Assembly: GCF_020075545.1 (NCBI RefSeq)
Contig: NZ_JAIQZK010000006.1
Coordinates: forward strand, 62,001-126,000
Length of the DNA: 64,000 nucleotides
Source of the DNA: Nocardioides sp. TRM66260-LWL
GTDB lineage: Bacteria > Actinomycetota > Actinomycetes > Propionibacteriales > Nocardioidaceae
Reading direction: 5' to 3'
Below are positions 17,230-25,694 of the stretch, in pieces (the first letter of the stretch is position 1; every line of letters begins with the position of its first letter). The position numbers were made by a program, and so were the translations under genes. The notes beneath the pieces were generated by a model, which worked only from the letters and a program-made list of their open reading frames with translations, was not told the DNA's origin and did no database searches.

Positions 17230-17539
17230 GGATGGTCTCCGGTTCTGTGCCAAGGGGGTTCTCGAGGGGAGGCACTGCGCTCGCGATGCCGACCGGGCTG
17301 GGCGGACACCGCGAACGGCGCCGATCGACTCGACCGGCGCCAGCCCCCACCCCACCGGCCCAGCCGGACCTCCGGGGGGCTCGAAGGTGAACGGACGTGG
17401 ACTAGACCGCCAACGGGCGTGGGCGATTTCTCAGGTCCGCCTCAGGTCGCGCTCAGACCCGCCGAACACGCCGAGGAGGTCCGTCCGGACGACGTCGGGA
17501 CGGACCTCCTCGAGGTGGCAGGGCGCGGGCGCGAGGCCC
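17230..17539. other. 310-bp intergenic region between the two giant exoprotein genes
   Basis: No gene. It holds the terminator of the upstream exoprotein (17472-17512), a TCTAGT box on the minus strand at 17406-17401 that could be a -10 for the nuclease gene with a long leader, a 7-bp hairpin in that leader (17317-17341, GGCGCCG arms), and the ribosome site GGAGA before ATG 17229. Confidence 0.5.
17472..17512 (-). terminator. Terminator of the LTD/propeller exoprotein gene
   Basis: 15-bp perfect stem (CGAGGAGGTCCGTCC and complement) with an 11-nt loop, just downstream of the stop at 17540. Confidence 0.8.
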
Positions 17540-18470
17540 TCAGGAGACGGGGAACATCCGCGCGTCGATGCCCGAGACCGTGCCGCCGGGACGCACCGTG
17601 GCGATCGCCTGGGCCCGCGCGATCGTCGTCGCGCCGCCGGTGCCGCCGGTCCACCACTGCGTGGCCAGGCGCCCGCTCGGGTCGGCGAAGGCCAGGCGGT
17701 AGCGGCTGCCGGCCGCGACCCCGCCGAGGTAGTAGGTGCCGTCGGTCGCGGTGCAGGTGGCGTAGCGGGCCGGGCCGGTGAGCGTCGACTGGTTCGGGTA
17801 GACGTAGACGCACACGTTGGCCACCGGCGCGCCGGCGCTGTCGACCACGCGGCCGGTGATCACGCCCACCGGCGTCATGACGGCGTCGGCGATGGTGGTC
17901 ACCGAGGCGGAGACCACCACGGGCCGCGCGCCGGCCTGCGTCGGCGCCCCGCCGACGACGCCGTCGGCCCACCACTGGGTCGGGCGCTGGCCCGAGGCGT
18001 CGAAGAACGCCAGGTCGTACTGGCCGGAGTCGACGCCCTCGAGGCCGTAGCGGCCGTCGGCGCCGGTGCAGGTGGCGTAGCGGGCGGCGGTGGACGAGCC
18101 GCGCGGGTAGAGGAACGCGCAGGCGGTGCCGATGCCGACGCCGGACGCGGTGCCCTCGGCGACCCGTCCGCGCACGATGCCGGGAGCCGGCGTGCTCAGC
18201 GTCAGGTCGACGTTCCGGACGTCCCCGCTGACGACGACCGGCGCCTCGCGCCAGGTCGTGGCGTACTGGCCGGACGCGTCGGTGGCGACCAGCTGGTAGG
18301 TGCCGGGGGCGACGCCGCCGAGGTAGTACGAGCCCGACGCGTCGGCGCAGGTGGCGTACGACGCGGCGGCGGCCGCGCGGCCGGCGTAGAGGTACACGCA
18401 GGCGCCGTCGAAGCCGGCGCCGTCGGCGGTGCGCACCGCACCGGCCACCGACCCCGCCGCCGGCGGCGTG
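17540..18470 (-). repeat. Three tandem cysteine/TQWW beta modules (propeller protein C-terminus)
   Basis: Modules carry GACVYLY..SYATCA, TACAFLY..RYATCT..TQWW and VCVYVY..RYATCT..TQWW. They align with the three modules at 11818-12735, in the same order and number. Confidence 0.75.
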
Positions 18471-20716
18471 CACGAGATCGTGCCGGCGCGCAGCGCGTTG
18501 CCGGTGGTGTTGGAGTCGTCGGACCAGAACACCGGCTTGCTGCCGCCGACGCAGGCCGACTGCGGGCTCAGCGCGAACCCCTCGTCGTTGTAGTTCGGCA
18601 GGCCGGCCGGCCGGTCGTACGCGGCGACGACGCCGAACGCGCCGCTCGCGCCGACCTGCTGACGCGTGGTGACGCCGTTGCAGGTGTCGTCGCAGACCGT
18701 CCACAGGCTCTGGGTCTCGGGGTCCCAGGTGAGGTCGGCGATGGTGGCGTTGCCGCTGCCGAACGAGGCCAGCTGAGTCGCTGTGCCGTCGTCCTGCAGG
18801 GCGTAGGCGTAGACGCGGCCGTTGGCCTCGAGCCCGACGAACGCGACGCCCGTGCCGTGACCCGGGTAGCGGGCGGGGTCGTAGGGCCGGCCGGTGGTCT
18901 GGTCGACGAAGCCGGCGCCGACGAGGTAGGGGTCGGGCACCCAGGCGACGCCCTCGAGGCCGAGGTTGGCGCCCACGGTCGGCAGCGACGAGGCGAGGTT
19001 CCACTCGCGCAGCGCGGTGAGCGTGCCGCCGCTCGTGGTGACGCCGGAGAGGTCGTAGGCCAGGACGGACGGGCGGCTCACCGAGCCGGCGTCGTTGTCG
19101 CGCTCGGTGGCCACGAGCACACGTCCGGGCTGGTCGGTGAGCGCGAGGCCCTCGGTGTCGGGACGCCCGGTGCCGTTCGGGTACTTCAACGTGGTGCGCG
19201 AGTCGAGCACGTACTCCGGGGAGGAGCCGCTCGGGCCGGGCGTGAACCGGACGAGGGTGCCCGTGCCGTTGACGACGCCGCGCACGACGCCGCCGTCGAC
19301 CGCGAGGCCGCTGAGGTCGGTGCCGACGACGCCGGCGGCGTCGACCGTGCGGACGCTCGACCCGCCCGGCCACGGAGCCGTGTCGAGGTCGCCCGGGCAC
19401 AGGTTGCGGGTGCCCCGCGTGGGCCTCTGGGTGGTGGCGAAGGCGCCGGTGCCGGCGGCGGCGAGGTCGGGGCAGCGGCCGTAGGTCGTGGTCGCGGCGC
19501 TGGTCCAGGAGTAGGAGTCGACCAGCGCGCCGTCGCGACCGAACAGCCGGGCGGAGTCGGAACCGCCGAGATCGAGGTCGGGGGCGAGGTCGAAGGCCGC
19601 GTACCCGCCGGCGGGCACCGACGAGCCGCTGGGCAAGGTGAGCGACGGGGAGGCCGCGGCACCGCGGACGACGAAGCCGGAGACGTCGATCGCCGCACCG
19701 GTCGGGTTGACCAGCTCGATCCAGTCCGAGCCGGCGGCGTCGGACTCGATCTCGTTGATCCGGATCGGGCTGCCGCAGTCGTTGGCGGCGCCCTTGGTGA
19801 CCGTGGCCTGGGTGCCGAAGGGGCCGCTGCCGTCGGGGCAGCGTCCGTAGGTGGTGGCCGCGTGGGCCGTCCAGGAGTAGGAGTCGAGCAGCGCGCCGTC
19901 CGGGCCGAAGAGGCGCGCGGAGTCCGCACTGCCGAGCCCGAAGCCGAACTGCGCCTCCTCCAGCGTCAGGAAGCCCTTGGCCGCGATCGAGGAGCCGGCC
20001 GGCAGGACGTAGAAGGCGTGCGTGTCGTCGTTGTCCTTGAACCGCAGGCCGGAGACGTCCACCGCCCGCGTCAGCGGGTTGTACAGCTCGACCCAATCGC
20101 CCGGCACGCCGCCGCTGGACTCGACCTCGTTGATCCGGATCTGCTGGTGGTCGCAGCTGTTCGCCGCGCCCTTGGTGACCGCGAAGGTGGTCTGGAAGCC
20201 GCCCGTCGCGTCGGGGCAGCGGCCGTAGGTGGTGCCGACCGCGTGGGCGGTCCAGGAGTAGGAGTCGACGAGCGCCCCTGCGGTGTCGAACAGTCGCGCG
20301 GAGTCCGCGGACCCGAGCCCGTAGGCGACCTCGACGTCGAACGCGGCGTAGCCGCCGGCGGCCAGCGTGGTGCCGGTCGGGATGGTGAAGACGTGGGTGT
20401 CGTCGTCGTCCTTGAGGACGAACCCGGAGAGGTCGACGGTCGACGTGCTCGGGTTGACCAGCTCGACCCAGTCGCCGGGCGTGCCGCCGCTGGACTCGAC
20501 CTCGTTGATCCGCACCGGCGACGTCGAGGCCGCCTGGGCGGCGACCGGGGTCAGGGTCGGCACGGCGAGGCCGAGGCCGACCAGGCCGAGCAGCACGGCC
20601 GGGACGAGGCGCGCGCGGCCGGGCCGGCGGGAGGATCGGCGGGCGGGGGCGGTGGGGAGCACGGGGGTCCTCGCGGGCGAGCCGTCGGACGACGGCGGGA
20701 CGGGGGTCGCCTCCAT
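17540..20716 (-). CDS. Giant secreted protein: three lamin-tail domains, beta-propeller, TQWW modules
   Basis: 1058 aa. An Arg-rich N-terminus (SSRRPGRARL) and a long hydrophobic segment form the export signal. Three consecutive lamin-tail-like domains follow, about residues 64-188, 190-315 and 317-441. Each starts with RINE[VI]ES and ends with DSYSWT plus TTYGRCPD. Then comes a propeller-like domain about 441-745 (GRPDTEGLAL, LGLEGVAWVPD, LTWDPETQSLWTVCDD, YNDEGFAL) resembling esterase-like or phytase-like propellers, and finally three cysteine/TQWW modules like those of the nuclease next door. ATG 20716 was chosen; the frame stays open further upstream. Binding target unknown. Confidence 0.85.
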   Translation of the reverse strand: MEATPVPPSSDGSPARTPVLPTAPARRSSRRPGRARLVPAVLLGLVGLGLAVPTLTPVAAQAASTSPVRINEVESSGGTPGDWVELVNPSTSTVDLSGFVLKDDDDTHVFTIPTGTTLAAGGYAAFDVEVAYGLGSADSARLFDTAGALVDSYSWTAHAVGTTYGRCPDATGGFQTTFAVTKGAANSCDHQQIRINEVESSGGVPGDWVELYNPLTRAVDVSGLRFKDNDDTHAFYVLPAGSSIAAKGFLTLEEAQFGFGLGSADSARLFGPDGALLDSYSWTAHAATTYGRCPDGSGPFGTQATVTKGAANDCGSPIRINEIESDAAGSDWIELVNPTGAAIDVSGFVVRGAAASPSLTLPSGSSVPAGGYAAFDLAPDLDLGGSDSARLFGRDGALVDSYSWTSAATTTYGRCPDLAAAGTGAFATTQRPTRGTRNLCPGDLDTAPWPGGSSVRTVDAAGVVGTDLSGLAVDGGVVRGVVNGTGTLVRFTPGPSGSSPEYVLDSRTTLKYPNGTGRPDTEGLALTDQPGRVLVATERDNDAGSVSRPSVLAYDLSGVTTSGGTLTALREWNLASSLPTVGANLGLEGVAWVPDPYLVGAGFVDQTTGRPYDPARYPGHGTGVAFVGLEANGRVYAYALQDDGTATQLASFGSGNATIADLTWDPETQSLWTVCDDTCNGVTTRQQVGASGAFGVVAAYDRPAGLPNYNDEGFALSPQSACVGGSKPVFWSDDSNTTGNALRAGTISCTPPAAGSVAGAVRTADGAGFDGACVYLYAGRAAAAASYATCADASGSYYLGGVAPGTYQLVATDASGQYATTWREAPVVVSGDVRNVDLTLSTPAPGIVRGRVAEGTASGVGIGTACAFLYPRGSSTAARYATCTGADGRYGLEGVDSGQYDLAFFDASGQRPTQWWADGVVGGAPTQAGARPVVVSASVTTIADAVMTPVGVITGRVVDSAGAPVANVCVYVYPNQSTLTGPARYATCTATDGTYYLGGVAAGSRYRLAFADPSGRLATQWWTGGTGGATTIARAQAIATVRPGGTVSGIDARMFPVS
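19395..20520 (-). repeat. Three tandem lamin-tail-like repeats
   Basis: About 125-residue repeats sharing RINE[VI]ES, DW[VI]EL, LGSADSARLF, DSYSWT and YGRCPD. Internal duplication is obvious at protein level. Confidence 0.8.
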
Positions 20717-20820
20717 CCCAGCGACCGCGCGTGCCCGGCCGACGGCGTCCAGGTGAACGGCGGCCGTCGGGGCGGCCACCCCGGGTCGACGGCCGGCTCG
20801 GGCTCAGCCCGCGCGGCGCC

Positions 20821-21912
20821 TCAGCGGTGCCGGGTGCACCAGCGCCGCGCGTCGGCGCGGGCCAGGAGCACGACGGTCGCGATCGCCGCGGCGGCCGGCA
20901 GCAGGAGCAGGGGCGCGGTGATCACGGAGACGAGCAGCAGGACGCCGGCAGTCGACGCCGACACCGTCAGGGCGATGCGCGAGGCCCGCGAGCCGACGAA
21001 GACCCCGACCGCCAGCGCGATCGCGAGCAGCGCCCAGAGGGCGACGACCACCGACATGACCAGGGCGGAGGTGACCAGCTGGTCGCGGCTGTACGGCAGG
21101 TCGGCCAGCTCGGGGGTCTGCGCGAACGCCTCGTCGATCAGGTCGCTCGGCGCGGCGACCAGCGCGATCGCCATCAGGCCCATGGCGCCGGCGACCACCG
21201 CCCCGACCGCCCAGGTCAGCAGGCAGGCGACCAGCACCACCGGCGGACGCTCGGCCAGGGGCTCCGGTCGCCAGGACGGCTGGGCGTACGGGTTCGGCGC
21301 CTGGCCGGGCACGGCGCCGTACGGCCCGGGGTACGGCGGCGGGGCGGGGGCGGCCGGGGGCGGCGCCGGGTAGGCGGGCGGCGCCGGCGTCGTGGGCGGC
21401 GCAGGCGTCGTCGACGGCGGCACAGGCGGCGCCGGGCGGTCGGCGGGGCGGGAGCGCGGACGGCGGAACCGCTCGGGGATCTCCTCGCCGCGGTACCAGG
21501 CGCGGGCGGGCTGCAGCCACAGCATCATCGAGCCGGCCGCGACGACGGCGGCCAGCAGCCCGGCCGACGGCGTGCCGGCCAGGAACAGCGGCAGCGCCAG
21601 CACCGAGAGGCCCCAGCGGGCGCTGACCGAGCGCTGGAGCACCGAGTAGCCGAGGATCGCGGTGGCCGTCGCGCAGCCCGCCGTCACGAACGACAGGACC
21701 CGCAGGAGGTCGAGCACCCCGTCGACGGAGAGACCGAGGGACGAGCCGGGGGGCTCGGCGAGGACGTCGGTCATCCGCTCGCGCATGTCGAGCGAGGTGA
21801 GGCTCGGCAGGTAGGAGACCTGGGTGAGCACGCAGGCGATCGAGGACACCATGATCACGATCGCGATCGCCGTGACCTGGCGGGGGCGGGGTGGCGTCGA
21901 CGAGGCGGCCAT
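20821..21912 (-). CDS. Multi-pass membrane protein with proline-rich loop
   Basis: 363 aa. Two or three hydrophobic helices at the N-terminus (VTAIAIVIMVSSIACVL, LLRVLSFVTAGCATATAIL, GLLAAVVAAGSMMLWL) and three or four at the C-terminus flank a Pro/Ala-rich hydrophilic stretch of about 80 residues (TTPAPPTTPAPPAYPAPPP). No family motif recognised. Proline-rich loops like this are common in actinobacterial membrane proteins. It stands alone on the minus strand between the exoprotein gene and the desaturase operon. Function unknown. Confidence 0.7.
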   Translation of the reverse strand: MAASSTPPRPRQVTAIAIVIMVSSIACVLTQVSYLPSLTSLDMRERMTDVLAEPPGSSLGLSVDGVLDLLRVLSFVTAGCATATAILGYSVLQRSVSARWGLSVLALPLFLAGTPSAGLLAAVVAAGSMMLWLQPARAWYRGEEIPERFRRPRSRPADRPAPPVPPSTTPAPPTTPAPPAYPAPPPAAPAPPPYPGPYGAVPGQAPNPYAQPSWRPEPLAERPPVVLVACLLTWAVGAVVAGAMGLMAIALVAAPSDLIDEAFAQTPELADLPYSRDQLVTSALVMSVVVALWALLAIALAVGVFVGSRASRIALTVSASTAGVLLLVSVITAPLLLLPAAAAIATVVLLARADARRWCTRHR

Positions 21913-21960
21913 GGGCCCATTCCATCAGGCGGGCCCACGCCCGCCCCGTCGCGCCCGGGG

Positions 21961-23193
21961 TCAGGCGGCCGCGCGGCGGCGCGCCTGCTGCTCCAGGCGG
22001 GCCTGCGCGGCGCGACGGACCTTCGGCCCGCCGGTGCTCATCGCGTGGAGCAGCCGCAGCTGGGAGGGCAGGTTGCGCGGGGTGGTAGTGTCGAGCCAGC
22101 CGTTGGGCAGCGAGAGCCGGACGACCTTGTGCCAGGCCGAGTAGACCTGCTGCGGCAGCGGCGCCTCGTGGTAGTTCAGCTCGTACTTCTCGAACAGCGC
22201 CTTCACCTTCGGCGCCACCTCGGCGTACCGGTTGCTCGGCAGGTCGGGGAAGAGGTGGTGCTCGATCTGGTGAGAGAGGTTGCCGGTCATCAGGTGCGTG
22301 ACGGGCCCGCCGGAGATGTTCGCGGAGCCGAGCATCTGGCGCAGGTACCACTCGCCGCGCGTCTCGCGCTCCGGGATCGCCTTCTTCTCGAAGGTCTCCA
22401 CGCCCTCGGGGAAGTGGCCGCACATGATCACCGAGTGCGACCACAGGTTGCGCACGAGGTTCGCGGTGAGGTTGGCGGCCAGGGTCGGCAGGGCGGCGCC
22501 GAACGGCGCGGCCAGCAGCGGGTGGACGAGGTAGTCCTTGGTGGCCTGCTTGCGGATCTTGCCCAGCGTGCCCTTCAGCCGCCGGGTGAACTCGGGGCTG
22601 CGCTTGTCCTTCGGGATCTTCAGGTTGCGGCCGAGCTCGAGGTCGTAGGCGGCGATGCCGTACTCGAAGAGGCAGGCGTTGAGGAGGTTCCACAGCGGCT
22701 GGCCGAGGTGGAAGGGGTGCCAGCGCTGGTCCTCGTCGACGCGCATGATGCCGTAGCCGAGGTCGTTGTCCTTGCCGACGATGTTCGTGTACGTGTGGTG
22801 CACCTCGTTGTGGCTGTGCTTCCAGCCCTCGGCGGTCGAGGCGTTGTCCCACTCCCACGTCGTCGAGTGGATCTTCGGGTCGCGCATCCAGTCCCACTGG
22901 CCGTGCATGACGTTGTGGCCGATCTCCATGTTCTCGAGGATCTTGGCCACCGACAGGCCGACGGTGCCGAGCACCCACAGCGGCGGCAGCGCGCTGCCGA
23001 GCAGCACCGCGCGGCTGGCCAGCTCGAGGCGCCGCTGCACGTCGACGACGCGGCGGATGTAGGCCGCGTCGTCCGCCCCGCGGGAGTCGAGGACGTCCTG
23101 GCGGATCGCGTCGAGCTCGACGCCGATCTGCTCGACGTCCTCGGGCGTCAGGTGGGCGATCGGGCTCTCGGGCTTCCGGGTCAGGGTGGTCAT
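21961..23193 (-). CDS. Membrane fatty-acid desaturase (acyl-CoA desaturase, DesA3-like)
   Basis: 410-aa di-iron desaturase introducing a double bond into acyl chains at the membrane. All three histidine boxes are present: HNVMH, HSHNEVHH and HQIEHH, with GHFPEGVETF between them. The ATG was chosen because GGAGGA lies 5 nt upstream. It follows the ferredoxin reductase gene by 17 bp in one operon. In Mycobacterium the DesA3 (Rv3229c) desaturase is paired with the Rv3230c oxidoreductase in the same way. Regiospecificity (probably delta-9 stearoyl) is inferred. Confidence 0.9.
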   Translation of the reverse strand: MTTLTRKPESPIAHLTPEDVEQIGVELDAIRQDVLDSRGADDAAYIRRVVDVQRRLELASRAVLLGSALPPLWVLGTVGLSVAKILENMEIGHNVMHGQWDWMRDPKIHSTTWEWDNASTAEGWKHSHNEVHHTYTNIVGKDNDLGYGIMRVDEDQRWHPFHLGQPLWNLLNACLFEYGIAAYDLELGRNLKIPKDKRSPEFTRRLKGTLGKIRKQATKDYLVHPLLAAPFGAALPTLAANLTANLVRNLWSHSVIMCGHFPEGVETFEKKAIPERETRGEWYLRQMLGSANISGGPVTHLMTGNLSHQIEHHLFPDLPSNRYAEVAPKVKALFEKYELNYHEAPLPQQVYSAWHKVVRLSLPNGWLDTTTPRNLPSQLRLLHAMSTGGPKVRRAAQARLEQQARRRAAA

Positions 23194-23210
23194 CTGGGTC
23201 CTCCGATGCG

Positions 23211-24377
23211 TCAGAGCTGGATCTCGCACGGGCCGGCGGCGGCCGACACGCAGGTCTGGACGGGCAGGCCGCCGGCGGCGGTCTCCCCGGGGGTGGCGAC
23301 GGTGAGCGCGCCGTTGCGCAGGTCGCGCACCGCGCCCTCGCGCAGCGGCACCACGCAGCCGAAGCACACGCCCATGCGGCAGCCGCTGGGCAGGAGCACG
23401 CCCGCGGCCTCCCCGGCGTCGAGCAGGCTGGTGGCGCCGTCGGCCTCGACGACGGTGGCGTCCGCGGCGCTCGCGCCCACGCGGAACGTGACGGTGCCGC
23501 CCTCCCCCGCGTCGCCGACGAAGGCGGCGGCGCGGAAGCGCTCGGTGAACAGCGGCAGGTCGCGCGCCTCGTGGTGCGCGGCGAGCGCGTCCAGGAGGCC
23601 GGCGGGGCCGCAGGCGAAGGTGGCGCGCTGGTCGAGGTCGGGCACGAGCGTCGCGAGGTCGGCGACGTCGAGCACGCCGTGCTCGTCGTCGAAGCGGCTC
23701 ACCAGGCGGATGGCGCCGGCGGCGTCGAGCGCGGCCAGGTCGCGGGCGAAGATCGTGTCGGGACGGCTCGGCGCGAGGTGCACGACGACGATGTCGTGGT
23801 GCGCGCTGCGGGCCGGCCGCACGACCCCGGCGTCGGTGGCCGGGAAGAGGTTGCGCAGCATGCCGATCACCGGCGTGATGCCGGAGCCGGCGGTGACGAA
23901 GAGGAGCCGGCCGCCGTCCGCGGGCAGCACGAACTCCCCGGCGGCCTGCTCGAGGTGCACCAGCGTGCCGGGCCGCAGCCCGTGGACGAGGAACGGCGAG
24001 ACCGTGCCGCCCGGCACCGCCTTGACGGTGACGCTGATCAGCCCGTCGCGGCGGGGGCCGTGGGTGAGGGAGTAGGCGCGCCAGTGCCGGACGCCGTCGA
24101 CGTCGACGCCCAGCCGCAGGAACTGCCCGGGGCGGTGGCCGGCCCAGTCGCGTCCCGGCCGCAGGACGATCGTGGCGGCGTCGGCGGTCTCCGGCTCGAC
24201 GGCGACGACGCGGGCGCGCAGCTCGGCGCCCTTGCGCAGCGGGTCGAAGAGGTCGAGCACGTCGGCCGGCATGAGCGGGGTGACCGCCGCCTCGGCGACC
24301 TGCATCAGGCGGGCCTTGACGGCGGAGGCCACGGTGGAGGCGCCGGAGGGGGACCCGGTGTCGGCAGCGACGGACAT
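23211..24377 (-). CDS. Ferredoxin reductase with C-terminal 2Fe-2S domain (Rv3230c-like)
   Basis: 388-aa flavoprotein that passes electrons from NAD(P)H to the desaturase. FAD domain: RAYSLTHGP (FAD-binding RxYSL). NAD(P) domain: LLFVTAGSGITPVIGML and FACGPAGLL. The C-terminal plant-type ferredoxin domain is CRMGVCFGC (CX4CX2C) with a fourth Cys in VQTCVS. The start is taken at ATG 24377. A GTG at 24395 adds six residues and is possible. First gene of the operon with the desaturase; divergent from the PucR regulator. Confidence 0.9.
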   Translation of the reverse strand: MSVAADTGSPSGASTVASAVKARLMQVAEAAVTPLMPADVLDLFDPLRKGAELRARVVAVEPETADAATIVLRPGRDWAGHRPGQFLRLGVDVDGVRHWRAYSLTHGPRRDGLISVTVKAVPGGTVSPFLVHGLRPGTLVHLEQAAGEFVLPADGGRLLFVTAGSGITPVIGMLRNLFPATDAGVVRPARSAHHDIVVVHLAPSRPDTIFARDLAALDAAGAIRLVSRFDDEHGVLDVADLATLVPDLDQRATFACGPAGLLDALAAHHEARDLPLFTERFRAAAFVGDAGEGGTVTFRVGASAADATVVEADGATSLLDAGEAAGVLLPSGCRMGVCFGCVVPLREGAVRDLRNGALTVATPGETAAGGLPVQTCVSAAAGPCEIQL

Positions 24378-24393
24378 GCCTCCACTGTGATGC

Positions 24394-24454
24394 ACTCTTC
24401 GGAGTAACGTCCTGTGTCAGCCACGTGAACCGACCGCAGGAAACTGTTCCCTGC
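24394..24454. promoter_or_regulatory. Divergent control region with palindromic operator candidate
   Basis: The reductase-PucR intergenic region contains a 19-bp palindrome at 24436-24454 (GCAGGAAACTGTTCCCTGC, one mismatched pair around a central T) and a smaller ACTC-TTCG-GAGT inverted repeat at 24394-24405. The first lies just upstream of the PucR ribosome site (AAGGAG, 24462-24467), as expected for autoregulation and control of the desaturase operon. Confidence 0.5.
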
Positions 24455-24471
24455 AAACAATAAGGAGCGTC

Positions 24472-25641
24472 ATGGCCCGTCGCGCCGCCCCCCCGCCGGA
24501 CGCGCCGCGGCTGCCGCCCGACGTGGTCGCCCGCCTGCGCGAGGAGCTGCCCGGCACGGCCGAGCGCGTCGTCGCGGGCATCACCGCCGACGTGCCGAGC
24601 TACCGCACCGCCCTCGCCGGCCCGATGGGCATGGCGATCCGCGACGCCGTGCAGACGGCGCTGGGCGGGTTCCTCTCGCTGGCCTCGGGCCGGGTCCGGC
24701 GCGCCGGGGGCGATCCGCGCACGCCGACCGCGTCGGCCGTCGAGGGCGCCTACCAGCTCGGGCGGGGCGAGGCGCGCAGCGGCCGCTCCACCGACGCGCT
24801 GCTCGCCGCCTACCGGATCGGCGCGCGCATCTCGTGGCGCGAGCTCTCGACCATCGCCGTGCGCGAGGGCCTCGACCCCGCCCAGGTCGCGGCCTTCGCC
24901 GAGCTGATCTTCGCCTTCATCGACGAGCTGTCGGCGGCGAGCGCGGCGGGTCACGCCGACGAGCTGGCCGAGAGCGACCGCCAGCGGCGCGAGCTGCTCG
25001 ACCGCCTGACCCGACTGCTGCTCGAGGACGGCCCGGCCGAGACCGTCCTCGACCTCGCCGGCCGCGCGGAGTGGCCGCTGCCGCACACGCTCACCGCGGT
25101 GGCGGTGCCGCCGGCCCAGGTGCGACCGGTGCTCGCCGTCGTCCCGGCGACCACCCTGGTGCTGGCCGAGGCGCCCGGCGGACCGGACGCGGTGCTGCTG
25201 GTCCCCGACCTCGACGAGCGCGGCCGCGCCGCCCTGCTGCGCACCGCCGCCGACCGGGGCTGCGTCGTCGGGCCGCCGCGGCCGTGGGCGGAGGCGTCGG
25301 CGTCCTGGCAGCGGGTCGCGCGGGCCCGCGACCTCGGGCTCACGGGCGACACCGACGAGCACCTCGTCGCCCTCGTGCTGGCCGCGGACGCCGCCGCTCG
25401 CGACGACCTGCGCCGGCGCGTGCTCGCGCCGCTGGACGGGCTGCGCCCGGCCTCCGTCGAGCGGCTGGTCGAGACCCTCCGGGCCTGGCTGCTGCACCAG
25501 GGACGCCGCGAGGACGTCGCCGCCGCCCTGTTCGTGCACCCCCAGACCGTCCGCTACCGCATGCAGCAGCTGCGCGAGCGCTACGGCGAGGCCCTGGACG
25601 ACCCCGCCACCGTGCTGGCGCTCGTCGTCGCGCTCGGCTGA
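24472..25641 (+). CDS. PucR-family transcriptional regulator
   Basis: 389-aa DNA-binding regulator. The N-terminal half is helical (LPGTAERVVAGITADVP, LGRGEARSGRSTDALLAAYRIG). The C-terminus carries the PucR/CdaR-type helix-turn-helix: LRAWLLHQGRREDVAA, then LFVHPQTVRYRMQQLRERYG. AAGGAG lies 4 nt before the ATG. It is divergent from the reductase-desaturase operon with a palindrome between them. I infer that it controls unsaturated-lipid synthesis. The effector is unknown. Confidence 0.85.
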   Translation: MARRAAPPPDAPRLPPDVVARLREELPGTAERVVAGITADVPSYRTALAGPMGMAIRDAVQTALGGFLSLASGRVRRAGGDPRTPTASAVEGAYQLGRGEARSGRSTDALLAAYRIGARISWRELSTIAVREGLDPAQVAAFAELIFAFIDELSAASAAGHADELAESDRQRRELLDRLTRLLLEDGPAETVLDLAGRAEWPLPHTLTAVAVPPAQVRPVLAVVPATTLVLAEAPGGPDAVLLVPDLDERGRAALLRTAADRGCVVGPPRPWAEASASWQRVARARDLGLTGDTDEHLVALVLAADAAARDDLRRRVLAPLDGLRPASVERLVETLRAWLLHQGRREDVAAALFVHPQTVRYRMQQLRERYGEALDDPATVLALVVALG

Positions 25642-25680
25642 CGCACGGCACCCGTCGGGAGCGCGCGACCGGCCGTCGCG

Positions 25681-25686
25681 TAGCGT
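25681..25686 (+). promoter_or_regulatory. Putative -10 (TAGCGT) of the first SGNH lipoprotein gene
   Basis: TAGCGT ends 8 nt before GTG 25695 with no Shine-Dalgarno sequence, fitting a leaderless start. Confidence 0.5.
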
Positions 25687-25694
25687 CGAGCAGC

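Noticed and set aside
23194..25539. Upstream extension of the desaturase frame
   Set aside because: It overlaps the ferredoxin reductase and PucR genes in another frame; GGAGGA marks the real ATG at 23193.
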